DNA of 64,000 nt from Limisalsivibrio acetivorans (GCF_000421105.1 NZ_ATWF01000001.1:2243407-2307406); one strand, 5' to 3'. Counted from the stretch's first letter, positions 26,119 through 35,657 are shown. Notes: a model not told the origin generated them from the letters alone. Numbers and translations: made by a program.

Positions 26119-29016
26119 TTACCTCCCTGACATGTATGAGTCGTAAGGGTTTTTCATTATATACTCTCTGTTTGGGTCCATTTGCCAGCCGTGTGAGCCT
26201 CCAGTGGGTCTCCATGGTGAGTTATATGCATTGAAGTTGCGTTTATTATTCACGTATTCGTTACAGAATCGCTGGCTTGCCTCGGGTGTTGCGGGGCCGA
26301 CAGCGATTGCCCATGTTTTATAGACGTTATTGAACGTTTTGTTATGGATCTTTGTCATCATGCCTGTTCTGGGCTTTCCTTTTACCACTCTGCAACGGCG
26401 TATGGCCTGGAATTTCTCGGTTTCGATGTATGCGTAGTGGTATCTTGGCATCCTTGACTTTAGCCTCCCCTCAATACTGTGTCTTTCGCCGGAACTGAGG
26501 TATCCGTTTCGCTCAAGAAGATCGAGCCATTGGCCCATACATTTATCGTAGTGGAGTTTGCTGAATCCTTTCTTAATGGTACGAAAGGTCTGCACTACCA
26601 TCTTTGACTGCTCCACAGAGAAGGTTGCCTCGCTCATGTATCCCAGTTCCTTGTAGATCTGCTGATTTCCGGAGTTCTGGATATTCCGCACCATGCTGGA
26701 GCGGTTGGGGACGCATGGTGGGATCATCTCATTTGCGATTCGGTCTGTTATGTGCCTGTAACGGCGCTGACCGAGCCTTATTGCATCGTAGCTCGACATC
26801 TGGGGCTTGGCGGGCTGGCTCTTTTTAGGTGTGTAAGATGGCTTGGTTGGTACAGGCACAGGTACAGGTTCTGGCGGTGTTATGGGGATCTCTTCTCTGA
26901 GCTTCGGAAAGGGTTTTGAAGGTGTTGAGGCAACCTTTGTTTCACCTTCCAGTTGAAGATTAAAGCTTCCTTTACCTATCCTCCCTTCGGAGTCCTTAAC
27001 AGTATATTTTACAAAGGCGTTTTCGAACTCCAGTACCGGATTTGCTGTCATATCCATCCGGCCGCTGTCGCTAATGTTCATGGAGAGGCTACTGCTGTGG
27101 TTTGCATTAATTCTATACGGCGGCTTGAATCTGGAGGGGATGTTCAGCTGAGCCGTTGAGCGTTGGCTGTGTTTCATGTAAGTGGGGTGTTTTGCTCCGA
27201 CAGTGTAGAAGTCCTTGCTAAATTCCCTGGTTTTAGTCATTTTACGGCCGTCGGGTGCTGTGATAGTTACTTCTGCCACTGCCTTGCTTCCAGCTGGCAC
27301 AGTGCTTGGTCTCAATACGATTCCTGTTCTATGCTCAGATGAACTGCCGGATATATCTTTATCGTGGGAGAGGTTTGTGTAAACCTTTCCGGTTTCCTTG
27401 TCCTTAACTATAAAGTCCGCCTTAATTGAGCCTTCGTTTGAGGTGAAATAGGCGTAGATATACACTTCTTCATCGTTGTAAAGCGTATCTGTATCGGGGC
27501 TTCCGCTTGAATGACTGGAGATGTCGATACGATCAATGGCAACGCTCTGGGCTATGGTGAAGGGGGTGTCTGAGGATACACAGCTTTCCGGCATACCATC
27601 TATGCAGTGGCGCAGGCTGACGGTGTAGCGTCCGTCCGGCAGGCTGTCCAGCCGGAAGCGGAAGCGGTAGTTCTTTGTCTCACCGGAGGCGATCCCTGTA
27701 TCCTGCTTAACAAGCCCTGGAAGTGGACTGCCGGTGGCATCGTTAACCTGCCATGTGAGTATGGATAGAGGTGCTGGCTCAACCTTTGTATGGGAAACAT
27801 TAGCCTGAAAGGCGAGGATCTCACCGTTCTGCACAGCTCTGTTTATGGGTTCACCGTCGTAAGTGCTGAGGCTCGCTTTGATGGTGAACGGGTTCAGATT
27901 GTCACCTTTTACTGCAAACTGATCCCCCTCGCTCTGGCCGTAGGGGTCGGTTATTATCGCATGAAGTTTATCTCCCCCCTTCGGCGTACTGTCGAGTTCC
28001 AGTTCCTCGGAGAACACGCCCGAGACGGGGAGGGTGATACGTTTGTTGTAAACCTTTCTTTCGGTATCCCCCGATTCAAGGTATACGCTCAAGGTGTATT
28101 CGTATCCTGGTGCACCTTTGAAGGCGAGTGAGGCAGGGGGGCTGAACCTGACTTCGTGGGGTCTGGACAGGGCATCAAGCGATTTTTTCAGAGCGATGCG
28201 GGCAGATTCAAAGGCTTGTTTTTTTACCTCAAGGGCGGCCTCCTTGGCTGCCTGTTCGGTGACACGGTTGAAGGTGGTCTGGATATAACCGCGCTGGTTA
28301 TAAACTATCTGGACAAGGAAATGGTTGAACACCTCTCTCATATCCTCGAAGTCGTGCCCGAGGATCTGGCGTATTCTTGCGGGGTTCCCCCCTGTCTGTA
28401 TCTCAATGTCCGGGCTTTTGCTCATCCATACCGAATACATCCTGTCCTCGTAATCCACCATGCGCTGGCGAAGTGGTGTTCCGGGATCGAGGGAGTAAGA
28501 GGGGATATAGGGCTCCCTGTTCTTTGCTGCGGCGAGGACCTGATCGTTCAGGATATCGAGCAGATCCTTATAAGCACGGGTCTCGTATAGTTCATCCGAC
28601 CAGTTGGCTATTACAGATTCTATGGCGATGCGGGCGGTTTTGTGCAGGCCCATATATTGACCAACAAGGGGATAGAAGTATCCTATGGCCGTTTCTGCAC
28701 TCTGCTCCCTTGCGACCTTCCAGTCGCCGTTATAGGCGGCCTCTGCGATCCTAATGAAATCTAGGAACTCTGCACCGCCGAATTTGAAGCTTTTCGTCCT
28801 GCCGTTCACAGTAACGCCGATATGGTTTCCCTTGAATCCTCGCTTCTCAAGAAAATCGACATACTCATTAGCCGAGAAGTTGTTAAGGGTCGTGGTGAGA
28901 TGGTCCCATGCGGCATCGGAGTATCCCCCCTTAGAGGGGTCGTAAAGCTTGAACTTTTCTTCCGCAAAGCATACGGAAGCCGTAAGTATTATCAGAACGA
29001 TAATAACCTTCTTCAT
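26119..29016 (-). CDS. Large exported protein of unknown function
   Basis: I do not recognise a named family. The protein has 965 residues. A signal peptide (about 1-18, VCFAEE) precedes a helical N-terminal region (about 20-300). A beta-rich central part (about 300-690) follows, with repeated Ig-like strand patterns (PPASLAFKGAPGYEYTLSVY, DSLPDGRYTVSLRH, STVPAGSKAVAEVTITAPDG). A Pro-rich linker (about 715-745, EPVPVPVPTKP) leads to a basic C-terminal region with scattered cysteines. It is preceded after seven bases by the lipoprotein gene, so the two form an operon and may form a periplasmic or cell-surface assembly. The function is open. Confidence 0.8.
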   Translation of the reverse strand: MKKVIIVLIILTASVCFAEEKFKLYDPSKGGYSDAAWDHLTTTLNNFSANEYVDFLEKRGFKGNHIGVTVNGRTKSFKFGGAEFLDFIRIAEAAYNGDWKVAREQSAETAIGYFYPLVGQYMGLHKTARIAIESVIANWSDELYETRAYKDLLDILNDQVLAAAKNREPYIPSYSLDPGTPLRQRMVDYEDRMYSVWMSKSPDIEIQTGGNPARIRQILGHDFEDMREVFNHFLVQIVYNQRGYIQTTFNRVTEQAAKEAALEVKKQAFESARIALKKSLDALSRPHEVRFSPPASLAFKGAPGYEYTLSVYLESGDTERKVYNKRITLPVSGVFSEELELDSTPKGGDKLHAIITDPYGQSEGDQFAVKGDNLNPFTIKASLSTYDGEPINRAVQNGEILAFQANVSHTKVEPAPLSILTWQVNDATGSPLPGLVKQDTGIASGETKNYRFRFRLDSLPDGRYTVSLRHCIDGMPESCVSSDTPFTIAQSVAIDRIDISSHSSGSPDTDTLYNDEEVYIYAYFTSNEGSIKADFIVKDKETGKVYTNLSHDKDISGSSSEHRTGIVLRPSTVPAGSKAVAEVTITAPDGRKMTKTREFSKDFYTVGAKHPTYMKHSQRSTAQLNIPSRFKPPYRINANHSSSLSMNISDSGRMDMTANPVLEFENAFVKYTVKDSEGRIGKGSFNLQLEGETKVASTPSKPFPKLREEIPITPPEPVPVPVPTKPSYTPKKSQPAKPQMSSYDAIRLGQRRYRHITDRIANEMIPPCVPNRSSMVRNIQNSGNQQIYKELGYMSEATFSVEQSKMVVQTFRTIKKGFSKLHYDKCMGQWLDLLERNGYLSSGERHSIEGRLKSRMPRYHYAYIETEKFQAIRRCRVVKGKPRTGMMTKIHNKTFNNVYKTWAIAVGPATPEASQRFCNEYVNNKRNFNAYNSPWRPTGGSHGWQMDPNREYIMKNPYDSYMSGR

Positions 29017-29023
29017 ATATCAC

Positions 29024-31000
29024 CTATTCAAGGATGGTCGCACCGGAAGGCTTGGGAGCCGGTTTGGGCTTTGTGCCCGTATTTCCAGAGGGCGCAGGTT
29101 TTACAGCCTCGGGTGCGGGAACGCCTATGTTGGTTCCTGTCTCGGGATTCTGGATCGGTTTCATATCGGCTTTGCCGTAGCTTCCGTAGAAGTAGTTTTT
29201 GGGGAGTCCCATAACGGTTGCCAGTTTGTTCATATCCTTCTTAAGGGCATCGCCAAAGGTGTTTATGTAGCGTACGAGTAGGTAGTCATCATGGGGTGCG
29301 GCCATGAGAAGTATTGAGTATGCGCCCTGAAAGTTGCCTGCATGGGCCTCTGCGAGGGCATCGAATATGGTTGCCGCCCTTTCCGCTGCCTTAATCTTTT
29401 CCTGTGACTGAAGGTTCGGTATGCGTTCCTTGATCCTTATGGAGGCCAGTTTGAGCATACCGGGCTGTGCGGCGAAGTTTGCATAGTGGCCGTAGTCTAT
29501 CCAGAATTTTATTCTGTTGCCGTATTGGTCGTAGTTCGCTGTGAAAACCTCGCTGATATAGTGATAGTCCATTCTGACACTGAACATACGGTACCACGCC
29601 TGATGCTCGAACATTGCTGAGGGGTTCATCATAAGTGCTTTTTGGAATAGGGCAGCCCCTTCCTTCCTGAGACCTGCCTTTGTGGCGGTTAACGCCTTCT
29701 CGAATATATCCTCCTGAGCTTTCGGCAGGGGCTTCTTTTCGTAATGGAATATTGCGGAGAAACTCAGATCCCCGGGGCGGACTGCGTATAGACCTCTTGT
29801 ATAACCATTCGAATCAAGGTCCTCTATCCTCGCTCTCCGGAAGTCGTATTGCTTGACGGGGTCCTTTATGAAAAGATCGTCCACATAATTCATACACTCC
29901 ATCTGCTTGGGGAGGTAGTAGGTTCTGTTTCTCGGGTCAGTGCATTTTTTGGCGATATTCTTGTTATCATCCATTTTTAGGCTTTTATACATCCATGGAT
30001 CAGGGTAGTTCCAGTCTGTCATTCCGCCGTAGTTCATGTCGTTAAGATGTCTCAGCCATCTGTCCGCCTCTGCACGGTTCATTCCCCCCTTTGTAGTTGT
30101 ACTGGGGAGGGTGTCGTGGAGTATGGAGAGCAGGGGTCTTTTGGTCCAGACAAGGTTTGTTCGTACATCAAAAAAAGTATAGGGGGAGCAATTGATAAAA
30201 CCGAGGGTGTCTGCTTTGCCTTTGCATAGCTCAACGGACTTGTAATTGGGGTAGTTGGGAGCTGTTTTCGGTTTCTCCGTGTCCGGAACACCGGTGACCT
30301 TAAGGTAGTTGAATTTCAGTATATTTGGGCCGTATGCGATGAGCCCCACTCCGTTGCCGGGGAGGGGCAGGGCCCATTCCTTGTGCACTTCGGTTCCGTT
30401 TATGTAGAAGTAAGTCCTGCTGCCGAGCTTGGCCACCTTGAGTTTGTTGGTTTTGAACCGCCCTTTTATTATTGCTGGTGACGGCGTCCAGTCTTTAAGG
30501 GTTTCTGCAGTTTTGGAGTTCACCGCTTTACCGATCCAGAAGGAGCCGTCGCTGGAGATGTGGAAGCTGTAATAGTCTTTATATGCCCCTTTATATTTTA
30601 TGCCGAACTTCATTCCGAAGGCTTTGCTGTCTTCACCGAAAAACCTTTTCACCTGGGTTTCGATGGTGTAGTCGTATTTTTCATTTATATAGACAGGGTA
30701 GTACTGCTCGAACCTCCCGACATTGCCTGCCATCTGGAAGTTGTAGGCTCCACCGGCGATCTTTGCCAGATAGTTATGCGATTTCTCCTCCTCCCAGCCG
30801 TTATGGGAGTCGAAGGTTTCATTGTAGAGAACCTGCTGTGGGGGAGCCTTTTCCTCTTCATGGGATTTACTCAGCGATTCGGGGAGTGATGATTTTACAC
30901 TTGCGGCCATGCTGTTTGCTTTTTTGGCAACATCTGCGCATCCCGTTGAGAGGATGAATGAGGTTATTAATATAATTGGAAATATGAAAAGACGAGACAT
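29024..31000 (-). CDS. Lipoprotein with lectin-like and DUF1566-like domains and a helical repeat tail
   Basis: The protein has 658 residues. Its lipobox is LSTGC (Cys21), so it is lipid-anchored. Residues about 58-230 look like a jelly-roll (concanavalin/LamG-type) domain: FDSHNGWEEE, YSFHISSDGSFWIGK, LPGNGVGLIAYGP. Residues about 255-420 resemble a DUF1566/Lcl-type domain (FFDVRTNLVWTKRP, AEADRWLRHLNDMNYGG, GLYAVRPGD). The remainder holds TPR-like helices (EKALTATKAGLRKEGAALFQ) and a Pro-rich tail. It is the first gene of an operon with the 965-residue protein. It probably acts at the envelope; no substrate can be named. Confidence 0.78.
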   Translation of the reverse strand: MSRLFIFPIILITSFILSTGCADVAKKANSMAASVKSSLPESLSKSHEEEKAPPQQVLYNETFDSHNGWEEEKSHNYLAKIAGGAYNFQMAGNVGRFEQYYPVYINEKYDYTIETQVKRFFGEDSKAFGMKFGIKYKGAYKDYYSFHISSDGSFWIGKAVNSKTAETLKDWTPSPAIIKGRFKTNKLKVAKLGSRTYFYINGTEVHKEWALPLPGNGVGLIAYGPNILKFNYLKVTGVPDTEKPKTAPNYPNYKSVELCKGKADTLGFINCSPYTFFDVRTNLVWTKRPLLSILHDTLPSTTTKGGMNRAEADRWLRHLNDMNYGGMTDWNYPDPWMYKSLKMDDNKNIAKKCTDPRNRTYYLPKQMECMNYVDDLFIKDPVKQYDFRRARIEDLDSNGYTRGLYAVRPGDLSFSAIFHYEKKPLPKAQEDIFEKALTATKAGLRKEGAALFQKALMMNPSAMFEHQAWYRMFSVRMDYHYISEVFTANYDQYGNRIKFWIDYGHYANFAAQPGMLKLASIRIKERIPNLQSQEKIKAAERAATIFDALAEAHAGNFQGAYSILLMAAPHDDYLLVRYINTFGDALKKDMNKLATVMGLPKNYFYGSYGKADMKPIQNPETGTNIGVPAPEAVKPAPSGNTGTKPKPAPKPSGATILE

Positions 31001-31190
31001 GCAGCTACCCTCCGGCTTATTGAAATTTTTTGCCGAAGAGGTATGGGAAAGCCCATAGCCGGACCCTCAGATTTTCTCCGACACAAATTATAATATCATT
31101 ATGATACAGATATTTCACGGTAAAAGTAACCCCGATGGAGCACAAAACCGAAGAGGTTATTGATAGCAATAATCTATAAATGGGGAGCGT

Positions 31191-31793
31191 TTATTTCCTG
31201 CCGGTGTCTCTTTGGCGTTTGAACCAGATGAGAGCGAAGAGTAGACCCGGTGTTTTGGGTTTTGTTTCATCGAACATGAAGTTCTCGATCTCGGAGAAAG
31301 GAAGGCGGATAACCTCTATCTTCTCATTACCTATTCCGCCACCTTCACCCTGAAGGAGGTTGTCGTTTACCTCGGCATAAAAGAGTGTCTGGCGGCTTCC
31401 GGCGAAGCTTACTGCGGTGTAGAAGGAGTTTATCTTGTGGATATCCTCGGTTTCTACATTGTAGCCCGTTTCTTCAAGGATCTCCTCACGTGCTATCTCC
31501 TCCAGAGGGAGCTCCTTGTCGGTTATTCCGGCGCAAAGTTCATATGTTATGCCTGTACCTTCACGCATATACACAGGCGGACGGAACTGGCGGACAAGGA
31601 TGAGCTCCTCCCGCTCCTTATCCGCAAGGAGTACGGCAACGGAGTCATGAACCTTTATGAAGTCCCACGATTTGCGCCTGCCGTCCTGTTCATAGCTGAC
31701 CCTGTGGAGCTTGATATAGTTGGAATCGGGGCATGGTTCGAACTCCATATTAAACGGTTTAAGGTTTATGGAGTTCTCCGGCTTCTTTATCAT
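31191..31793 (-). CDS. NUDIX hydrolase, nucleoside-diphosphate-sugar pyrophosphatase type
   Basis: The protein has 200 residues. The Nudix box is AGITDKELPLEEIAREEILEETGY, shown here in parts: REEILEETGY carries the Mg-binding glutamates. The surrounding ELCAG and VSYEQDGRRKSWDFIKVHDSVAVLL resemble NUDT14/ADP-ribose-pyrophosphatase enzymes that hydrolyse UDP-sugars or ADP-ribose. Its start overlaps the stop of the EAL gene by four bases (ATGA) and has no Shine-Dalgarno sequence of its own, so it depends on translational coupling. Confidence 0.86.
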   Translation of the reverse strand: MIKKPENSINLKPFNMEFEPCPDSNYIKLHRVSYEQDGRRKSWDFIKVHDSVAVLLADKEREELILVRQFRPPVYMREGTGITYELCAGITDKELPLEEIAREEILEETGYNVETEDIHKINSFYTAVSFAGSRQTLFYAEVNDNLLQGEGGGIGNEKIEVIRLPFSEIENFMFDETKPKTPGLLFALIWFKRQRDTGRK

Positions 31794-32845
31794 ATTTCTA
31801 TGCTATCCCTTGGCTTTGGTGCAGGTTTTGCGAGATAGTACCCCTGGGCGAGGTCGACCCCTCTTTCCCTGACATAGTTAAACTCATCCACTGTTTCGAT
31901 ACCTTCGGCGAGGAGCTGTATGTCGTTCTTTGCGGATACATCAAGAAGCGCATCGAAGATGCTTCTTTTGAGGTCTGATTTATGGATGTTCTGAATAATC
32001 TGAGCATCGATCTTAACGATGTCGGGCTCCAGTTCGGCCAGGGCGTTGAGGGATGAGTAACCGCTTCCTATGTCGTCTAGGGCTGTGCGAAAGCCTTTTC
32101 TCTTGTAGTAGTCCACGATGTTGCGCAGGTGCTTGAAGTCCTGCACACGCTCGGTTTCCACAACCTCAAAGACGATCCTTCTAAAATCTATGCCCAGCTC
32201 CTCGGCCATGGCACATGTTGTGTTCAGGCATGTTTCGGGATTGTATATGGAGGTGGGGATGAAGTTTATGAAGATACTCCCCTTAACACTGGCAGAAGCC
32301 GAGCATTCAAGGGCCGTTTCCCGTGCCAGTCTGTCGAGGCGGAAGATCAGGTCGTTGGAGTTTGCCTTGGGGAAAATGTCACCCGGATAAACAGTTTCTC
32401 CGCACCGGTTTATGCCTCTTAGAAGGCATTCATGGCCGAAGATCTCCATCGTTTCAAGCTCAACAATAGGTTGGAAGTGGCTCACAAATGCACGGCGCTC
32501 TATAAGATCGATCACGTCCGCGGAGTTACGGAGTGTGCAGTACTTCTGCACAGGCTGGATGGTGGCGAAGATGGATATATCGATGGGGGCGCCTTCATCA
32601 ATGGCAACGAACTTAATCTCCTCTTTTTCCATATCGGTTATGGCTTCGTCCTCACAGATCATTCCAAGCACCTTTTCTCCGCCGGGTGCATGAACCTGCA
32701 GTACGTTTGACTGCTCTGTGAAGGGGATACGGCTATCGTCCGCCTTGGCTTTAACATAGTCCAAAAGGGCATGGACGGAGGATGTAAAAACGATGGATTT
32801 ATCCGAGTAGTCGGTTTCAGGAACCTTGATACATTTACAGGGCAT
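31790..32845 (-). CDS. EAL-domain cyclic-di-GMP phosphodiesterase
   Basis: The protein has 351 residues. A 110-residue N-terminal region of unknown type precedes an EAL domain (about 115-345). Catalytic elements are present: HECLLRG (ECL in place of EAL, with Glu kept), FINFIPTSI, FEVVETE, LDDIGSGYSSLNAL, VKIDAQII, LLAEGIET and AQGYYLAKP. The metal ligands and general-base Lys appear intact, so hydrolysis of c-di-GMP is plausible. It is not predicted to be membrane-bound. It is co-transcribed with the NUDIX gene from a promoter at 32868-32896. Confidence 0.88.
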   Translation of the reverse strand: MPCKCIKVPETDYSDKSIVFTSSVHALLDYVKAKADDSRIPFTEQSNVLQVHAPGGEKVLGMICEDEAITDMEKEEIKFVAIDEGAPIDISIFATIQPVQKYCTLRNSADVIDLIERRAFVSHFQPIVELETMEIFGHECLLRGINRCGETVYPGDIFPKANSNDLIFRLDRLARETALECSASASVKGSIFINFIPTSIYNPETCLNTTCAMAEELGIDFRRIVFEVVETERVQDFKHLRNIVDYYKRKGFRTALDDIGSGYSSLNALAELEPDIVKIDAQIIQNIHKSDLKRSIFDALLDVSAKNDIQLLAEGIETVDEFNYVRERGVDLAQGYYLAKPAPKPRDSIEI

Positions 32846-32867
32846 TAATCAGACCTCATAATTAAAT

Positions 32868-32896
32868 ATTATATCAGATTAAGATTAGTGTTATGA
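32868..32896 (-). promoter_or_regulatory. Promoter of the EAL-NUDIX pair
   Basis: Minus-strand TTCATA (32891-32896), 17-base spacer, perfect TATAAT (32868-32873), ending about 23 bases before the EAL start codon. It lies in the 62-base gap after the response regulator gene. Confidence 0.55.
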
Positions 32897-32907
32897 ACAA
32901 AAAAATG

Positions 32908-33279
32908 TCAAGGAAGGTGTTGGAGTTCTTCTGCTGCTTTGTTGTAAAGTTCTCTTGTGCTTATGGGTTTATGCAGTATTGTTACATTGTAATCGTTGAG
33001 GGCACTCGTTTCGTCCCTGTAGGCCGTTGTTATTATTATCGGCACATCTGGAGATTCCCTGCGGATAGCTTTAATCATCTCAAACCCGTCCAGCACTGGC
33101 ATTGCGAGATCGGTTATCACGACATCCGCACCTTCGCTTAAGAATAATGCGAGGCCGTCCTGTCCGTTTCTTGCTTTAAGAACGGTCTCAAACTTTTTCT
33201 CCAGAAACTTTCCCATAATACCCATTATCGTGGGATCGTCCTCTACGTAAAGAATTTTGCTGTTGAGTTTGTCGTTCAC
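32908..33279 (-). CDS. Single-domain response regulator
   Basis: The protein has 123 residues and a receiver domain only. Acidic pocket DD14-15 (YVEDDPTIMG), phospho-acceptor Asp57 (VVITDLAMPVLDG), Thr84/85 and Lys104 (LHKPIS) are all present. The GTG start overlaps the kinase stop (GTGA) and has AGGAG six bases upstream inside the kinase gene, so it is translated with the kinase and is its presumed phosphotransfer partner. It lacks an output domain, so signalling must go through protein contacts. Confidence 0.92.
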   Translation of the reverse strand: MNDKLNSKILYVEDDPTIMGIMGKFLEKKFETVLKARNGQDGLALFLSEGADVVITDLAMPVLDGFEMIKAIRRESPDVPIIITTAYRDETSALNDYNVTILHKPISTRELYNKAAEELQHLP

Positions 33280-35498
33280 AAAATACTCCTGCTGAATGTC
33301 ATTATGATACTTGCCCCGCCGTTTTTGTTGTTCTTTGCTGTGATGGTTCCTTTCATGTGCTTTTCCACCATCATACGGGTCATATAAAGGCCTATGCCTG
33401 TGCCGCTTCCCTCCTCTTTTGTGGTGAAGTAGGGGTCGAAGATCTTGTTTATAATACTTTCGCCTATTCCTGTTCCGTTATCCGTAACGGTTACTTTCGC
33501 TGTTTCATCGGAGCCTTCCACAAGGAACTCTATCAGGCCGCTGTTGATTCTGCCCAGCTTCCTGTTCTTTTCGATGGAGTCGAGGGCGTTGTAAATAATG
33601 TTCAGCAGGGAGTGCTTAAACTCTCCCGGATAGCCGTTCAGGCGGGTCTTGCTGCATCGGCATTCGGGAAATTCTGCCCTGTCACGAACCTCGAATTCAT
33701 TATCTGTGCATTTGCAAACTATCTGGTACTGAACACCTCTGGCATTCATCTGTGCACTCATAAGATTAACGAGGTTTACCACCTCGGTGATTATATCAAA
33801 GGGGGCACTGTCTCTGGCGGGGGCGAAGAACATCCGGAAATCGTCGATGGTCTGGCTCATCTTTTTGATAAGCTCCATACTCTGCCCTTCAAACTCCTCC
33901 ATTATCTCTGTTGTCATGAGCTCACTGTCGTAGTCGTCGGCGGCGTTTTGTATATATATCGCAAGGGCATTGAGGGGCTGGCGCCACTGGTGTGCTATGG
34001 CACTTATCATCTGCCCCATGTCGGCAAACTTCTTCTGCTCCTCAAGGAGCTGTTCAGTTCTTCTCCGCTTATCGACCTCGGACTGCACCTTGGCGGTGAG
34101 CTCATTATTAAGCCTTTCCAGTTCGGAGTTGAGCTCCTCAAGTTTTCGTTTGCTTTCCTCTACCTCGGTGGTGTCTACACAGATCCCCATAAAGGTGTCT
34201 TCGTCAATGGCGGCGGCTGTTACGCGCATGCTGAAGTTTCTACCTGTCTTGCTAATAAACCTCAGATCGCCGGAGGTGCTACCTGTATCCACCAGTCGAT
34301 TAACGACTTCGAAGCCCTTTTCCTCATGCCCCGGGAGCCATAGATCCACAACCCGCATGGTGTAAAGCTCCTCTGCGGAGTATTCGGTTAACCTCTCTGC
34401 GGCGGCGTTAACCTCTAAATATTCGCCGTAGCGGTTTATAATAAAAATGGGTGTTGGGGCGGTATCCATATATCTTTTGTATTTCTTTTCCTTGATACTG
34501 AGTTCTTCGAACATCTCCTCATGCTTCTTCTCCAGACTCCCCACAGTTTCATTGAAGCCTTTGCGGATGAGTACAAGTATGATTAATACAAGGATAATAG
34601 AAGCGGCAACGCTTTTTGTTAGGAACGACTTATACTTATCTGAAATATTTGTTATATCGGTTATGAAAACAAACTGACCGATATTGTCGCCGCTGAAGTC
34701 TGTTAGCTGCAAGTCACTTATGATACGGTATATCTTCCCTGTAACCTCCGCCTGCATAGGGAAGGAATCGGGTGATTTTACCTTGAGGAAGAGTGACGAG
34801 AAAATTGAGGGGTGGGTATTAAAAAGCTCGTAGTATCCGGGAAAAACCTCTCTTTTGTCGGAGAGTTCGTATATGTCGCTGTTTTCAGTTTTCAGCAGGA
34901 GTGTTGATTCGAAACCGGCGGCCATGTTGAGTCTTTGAGCCATAACAGAAATGCCTATGCCCACCTCAATCATTCCGCTTACACTGTCGCCGTCCATTAC
35001 GGGCACAACATAACGCTGAGCGGCGGCGAATCGTCCTATCTCGATGCCGCTAACGGGTTTTCTATGCTCTCTGGCAACCCTCAGCATGTTTCTTCTGGCT
35101 CTTATCTCGTCGCTGTGGAAATCGGGGGCGTGGGCACGGTAAAGTGATGTGCCGTCTGCATTGTGGAACTGCAGAACAGTGCGCACGCCGGGGAATTCGG
35201 CACTGAATTGTTTATAAAAGGGATCTGCATATCTTGCCAGCCGCTCTCTGTCTCTGTTCAGAAATGCGGTCATAATCTGGTTGTTCGAGAGTACATGATT
35301 GATGTGAGACTGGAGAACAACGTTAAGACGCTTCGGTATCTGGCTTACCATGCGGTTTACAATTTGTTTGTCGTTCTGTCTGAAAAGCTCGAGATCCCTT
35401 CTGTGCTCAGCGTGAATCGATATTATGAAAAAGAGTGTCAAAAATAAAAGAGCAGCTGACACCAAAAGGGTCGTCTTGTTTTTTACTGACATCGCCAT
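33276..35498 (-). CDS. Membrane sensor histidine kinase (Cache-PAS-HisKA-HATPase)
   Basis: The protein has 740 residues. TM1 (about 10-28), a periplasmic Cache-type domain (about 40-280, with FRTVLQFHNADGTSLYRAHAP-like ligand-pocket pattern), TM2 (about 283-305), a PAS domain (about 335-440), a coiled coil, and an H-box AIAHQWRQPLNALAIYIQ (His near 503) occur in that order. A HATPase domain (DNGTGIGESIINKIFDPYFTT, GTGIGLYMTRMMVEKHMKG) ends the protein. It overlaps the response regulator gene by four bases. The signal is unknown. ATG 35492 is an alternative start. Confidence 0.92.
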   Translation of the reverse strand: MAMSVKNKTTLLVSAALLFLTLFFIISIHAEHRRDLELFRQNDKQIVNRMVSQIPKRLNVVLQSHINHVLSNNQIMTAFLNRDRERLARYADPFYKQFSAEFPGVRTVLQFHNADGTSLYRAHAPDFHSDEIRARRNMLRVAREHRKPVSGIEIGRFAAAQRYVVPVMDGDSVSGMIEVGIGISVMAQRLNMAAGFESTLLLKTENSDIYELSDKREVFPGYYELFNTHPSIFSSLFLKVKSPDSFPMQAEVTGKIYRIISDLQLTDFSGDNIGQFVFITDITNISDKYKSFLTKSVAASIILVLIILVLIRKGFNETVGSLEKKHEEMFEELSIKEKKYKRYMDTAPTPIFIINRYGEYLEVNAAAERLTEYSAEELYTMRVVDLWLPGHEEKGFEVVNRLVDTGSTSGDLRFISKTGRNFSMRVTAAAIDEDTFMGICVDTTEVEESKRKLEELNSELERLNNELTAKVQSEVDKRRRTEQLLEEQKKFADMGQMISAIAHQWRQPLNALAIYIQNAADDYDSELMTTEIMEEFEGQSMELIKKMSQTIDDFRMFFAPARDSAPFDIITEVVNLVNLMSAQMNARGVQYQIVCKCTDNEFEVRDRAEFPECRCSKTRLNGYPGEFKHSLLNIIYNALDSIEKNRKLGRINSGLIEFLVEGSDETAKVTVTDNGTGIGESIINKIFDPYFTTKEEGSGTGIGLYMTRMMVEKHMKGTITAKNNKNGGASIIMTFSRSIL

Positions 35499-35620
35499 CC
35501 AATCTATGGAATTTGTAATTCTATAAAAATATTAAACTGCTATTTAACCATTGTAAAGTTAATGAACATTCATAATGACAATAATGTGACAAAACTATGG
35601 GAAGAGGCAAACAATACCTC

Positions 35621-35657
35621 TTGACTAGGTGATGATAAATAGTTAGGCTCATCTAAC
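35621..35657 (+). promoter_or_regulatory. Promoter and palindromic operator of the DUF2023 gene
   Basis: TTGACT (35621-35626), 17-base spacer, TAGGCT (35644-35649). The -10 lies inside the palindrome GTTAG-GCTCAT-CTAAC (35642-35657). The half-site TTAGGCT resembles those of DtxR/MntR-type metal regulators, but the identity of the regulator is a guess. Confidence 0.5.

Noticed and set aside
31001-31190. Riboswitch upstream of the lipoprotein gene
   Set aside because: On the minus strand an ATGGG/CCCAT hairpin lies inside a CCGGCT/AGCCGG stem that overlaps the ribosome-binding site. It may influence translation, but the conserved bases of c-di-GMP, SAM, TPP, cobalamin or preQ1 classes are absent.
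33357-34343. A 328-codon plus-strand frame through the sensor kinase gene
   Set aside because: The opposite strand encodes unmistakable Cache, PAS, HisKA and HATPase motifs; the plus-strand reading has no recognisable domain and no ribosome-binding site.
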